A stretch of 64,000 nucleotides of DNA from Klebsiella sp. RHBSTW-00484. GTDB lineage: Bacteria > Pseudomonadota > Gammaproteobacteria > Enterobacterales > Enterobacteriaceae. The DNA lies in assembly GCF_013705725.1 (NCBI RefSeq), contig NZ_CP055481.1, forward strand, positions 6,200,001 to 6,264,000, given 5' to 3'. The translations under genes and the position numbers were made by a program. Below, one piece after another: positions 63,104 through 64,000 of the stretch. Below the pieces are notes generated by a model. The model made no database searches. It worked only from the letters and a program-made list of their open reading frames with translations, and was not told the origin of the DNA. The first letter of the stretch is position 1. Every line of letters starts with the position of its first letter.

Positions 63104-63616
63104 TCAGTCAGATCCATCCGACTCGGCATTGGTGTTTGCTTTTTTACCCAACAAGCTGCTGGAAACGAAAAGTAAGGCACCGAGGACAATTGCAATATCA
63201 GCCAGGTTGAAGGCCGGCCAATGCCAGTCTCGCCAATAGAAATCAAAGGAATCCACAACATAGCCGCGAAAGACCCGGTCAATCAGGTTGCCCATGGCGC
63301 CACCGAGGATAAGACTGTAAGCGATGGCTTCTCCTTTATGACGATTTTCAAGGATCAGCTTGATCAGAAAAATCGAGACCACTACCGCGATTCCGATAAA
63401 AAAGTAGCGCTGCCAGCCTCCACCATTCGCAAAAAGACTGAATGCGGCACCGGTGTTCCATAGGTGCACCCAGTTAAAGAACGGGGTCACCGAAACATAC
63501 TCGCCATAGGCCATTGATTGCTGCACCAGCCACTTTACAGCCTGATCAGACGCTGCCAGCAGGCCCGATATGGACAATAGGGCATACGGCGAGAGCTTTT
63601 TGCCAATAATGAGCAT
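63104..63616 (-). CDS. lspA: LspA, lipoprotein signal peptidase II (IS cargo)
   Basis: 170-aa inner-membrane aspartyl peptidase that cleaves prolipoproteins. Both catalytic Asp motifs are present (GNLIDRVFRGYVVDSFDF) and NTGAAFSLF; four hydrophobic segments. This is a second lspA besides the chromosomal one by ileS, carried as cargo. It lies 3 nt after the transporter gene and 21 nt before tnpA. Confidence 0.94.
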   Translation of the reverse strand: MLIIGKKLSPYALLSISGLLAASDQAVKWLVQQSMAYGEYVSVTPFFNWVHLWNTGAAFSLFANGGGWQRYFFIGIAVVVSIFLIKLILENRHKGEAIAYSLILGGAMGNLIDRVFRGYVVDSFDFYWRDWHWPAFNLADIAIVLGALLFVSSSLLGKKANTNAESDGSD

Positions 63617-63619
63617 TAT

Positions 63620-64000
63620 TTAACCCTTCAACGCCAAAATGCGTCTGGCACCGTTAAGTACAATGCCCCCCGCGATGGTGCCGATAATCAGATCCGGATA
63701 ATTGGAACCGGTCCACGCGACCAGGGCGCCGGCGGTGATGACCCCCAGGTTGATCACCACGTCGTTGGCCGAGAATATCCAGCTTGCCTTCATGTGCGCC
63801 CCGCCTTCCCGATGTTTGGATATGAGCAGCAGACAACTGGTATTGGCAATCAATGCGACGAATGCGATAGCCATCATCACCAGCGATTCAGGCTCACTAC
63901 CGAATACAAAGCGTCTCACCACCTCTACGAGCACGCCCACAGCCAAGATCAGTTGCAGTACACCAGCAAGATGCGCGGCACGTACCTGCATTTTCACGCT
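63620..64000 (-). CDS. cation-efflux (CzcD-like) transporter, 5' end outside window
   Basis: The frame is open to the window edge (the GTG at 63997 is an internal Val). Visible ~127 residues contain CDF-type helices: NTSCLLLISKHREGGAHMKASWIFSANDVVINLGVI and GALVAWTGSNYPDLIIGTIAGGIVLNGARRILAL, as in the ISPpu12 metal transporter. Probable heavy-metal (Zn/Cd/Co or Pb) efflux; specificity not readable. Confidence 0.85.
   Translation of the reverse strand, partial: SVKMQVRAAHLAGVLQLILAVGVLVEVVRRFVFGSEPESLVMMAIAFVALIANTSCLLLISKHREGGAHMKASWIFSANDVVINLGVITAGALVAWTGSNYPDLIIGTIAGGIVLNGARRILALKG

Larger units (their letters stand above)
61735..64000. mobile_element. ISPpu12-like ISL3-family element (incomplete in window)
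   Basis: Left end at 61735: GGGTATACGGATTTAATGG, inside hsrA. Gene content on the minus strand, tnpA, lspA and a cation-efflux transporter, is the arrangement of ISPpu12. The other inverted repeat, the expected MerR-type regulator and the 8-bp target duplication (predicted GATTTTTC, 61727-61734) lie past the window end. GC content is visibly higher than the flanking genes. Confidence 0.88.

Overview
The window is a chromosomal segment of an enterobacterium (family Enterobacteriaceae, same backbone as E. coli, Salmonella, Citrobacter and Enterobacter). The gene order fdhD-fdoGHI-fdhE-(yiiF)-fabY-dtd-yihY-yihX-yihWVUTSRQPO-ompL-typA-glnALG-yshB-hemN-yihI-csrC-engB-spf-polA-yihG-dsbA-srkA-yihD-mobAB-rrn matches the 87-88 minute region of E. 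coli, shown in reverse. Species cannot be fixed from sequence alone; accessory genes interrupt the backbone at several points.

Layout. (1) 1-5.8 kb: accessory sugar locus. It holds the end of a LevR-type sigma-54 activator, a textbook -24/-12 promoter, a mannose-family PTS (EIIA, EIIB, EIIC, EIID) with an embedded GH88 unsaturated glucuronyl hydrolase, and a KdgM-type porin. Together these suggest uptake and cleavage of unsaturated uronic-acid disaccharides. (2) 5.9-10.9 kb: a DUF1471 periplasmic peptide, then a two-gene operon coding for an HSP90-like GHKL ATPase and a TPR protein whose 5' end has a frame break. ERIC and REP repeats punctuate this accessory block. (3) 11-21.4 kb: aerobic formate dehydrogenase-O with an in-frame selenocysteine TGA, and its accessory genes fdhD and fdhE. 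An extra operon (secreted vWA protein, sensor kinase, response regulator) sits between fdoI and fdhE. (4) 21.4-25.7 kb: an RHH antitoxin-like protein with a VapC-like tail, an HSL-family esterase, and fabY-dtd-yihY-yihX. (5) 25.8-37.4 kb: the complete sulfoquinovose (sulfo-EMP) locus with its DeoR regulator. (6) 37.4-45.4 kb: typA, the glnA-glnL-glnG nitrogen regulon with sigma-54 and NtrC sites, yshB and hemN. (7) 45.4-54.9 kb: yihI, CsrC RNA, engB, Spot 42 RNA, polA, yihG, dsbA, srkA, yihD, mobA and mobB. (8) 55.0-60.4 kb: an rRNA operon on the minus strand (16S, tRNA-Glu, 23S, 5S) with P1/P2 promoters. (9) 60.5-64 kb: yieP and hsrA, which in E. coli lie upstream of rrnC, not rrnA. hsrA is cut by an ISPpu12-like ISL3-family element carrying lspA and a cation-efflux gene; the element runs off the window.

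Most notable: the HSP90-TPR pair, the LevR/PTS/GH88 locus, the vWA-two-component insertion in the fdo cluster, the antitoxin-VapC remnant fusion, the rrnC-upstream/rrnA-downstream junction, and the metal-cargo IS inside hsrA. All functional calls come from reading motifs and recalling families; no database search was run.
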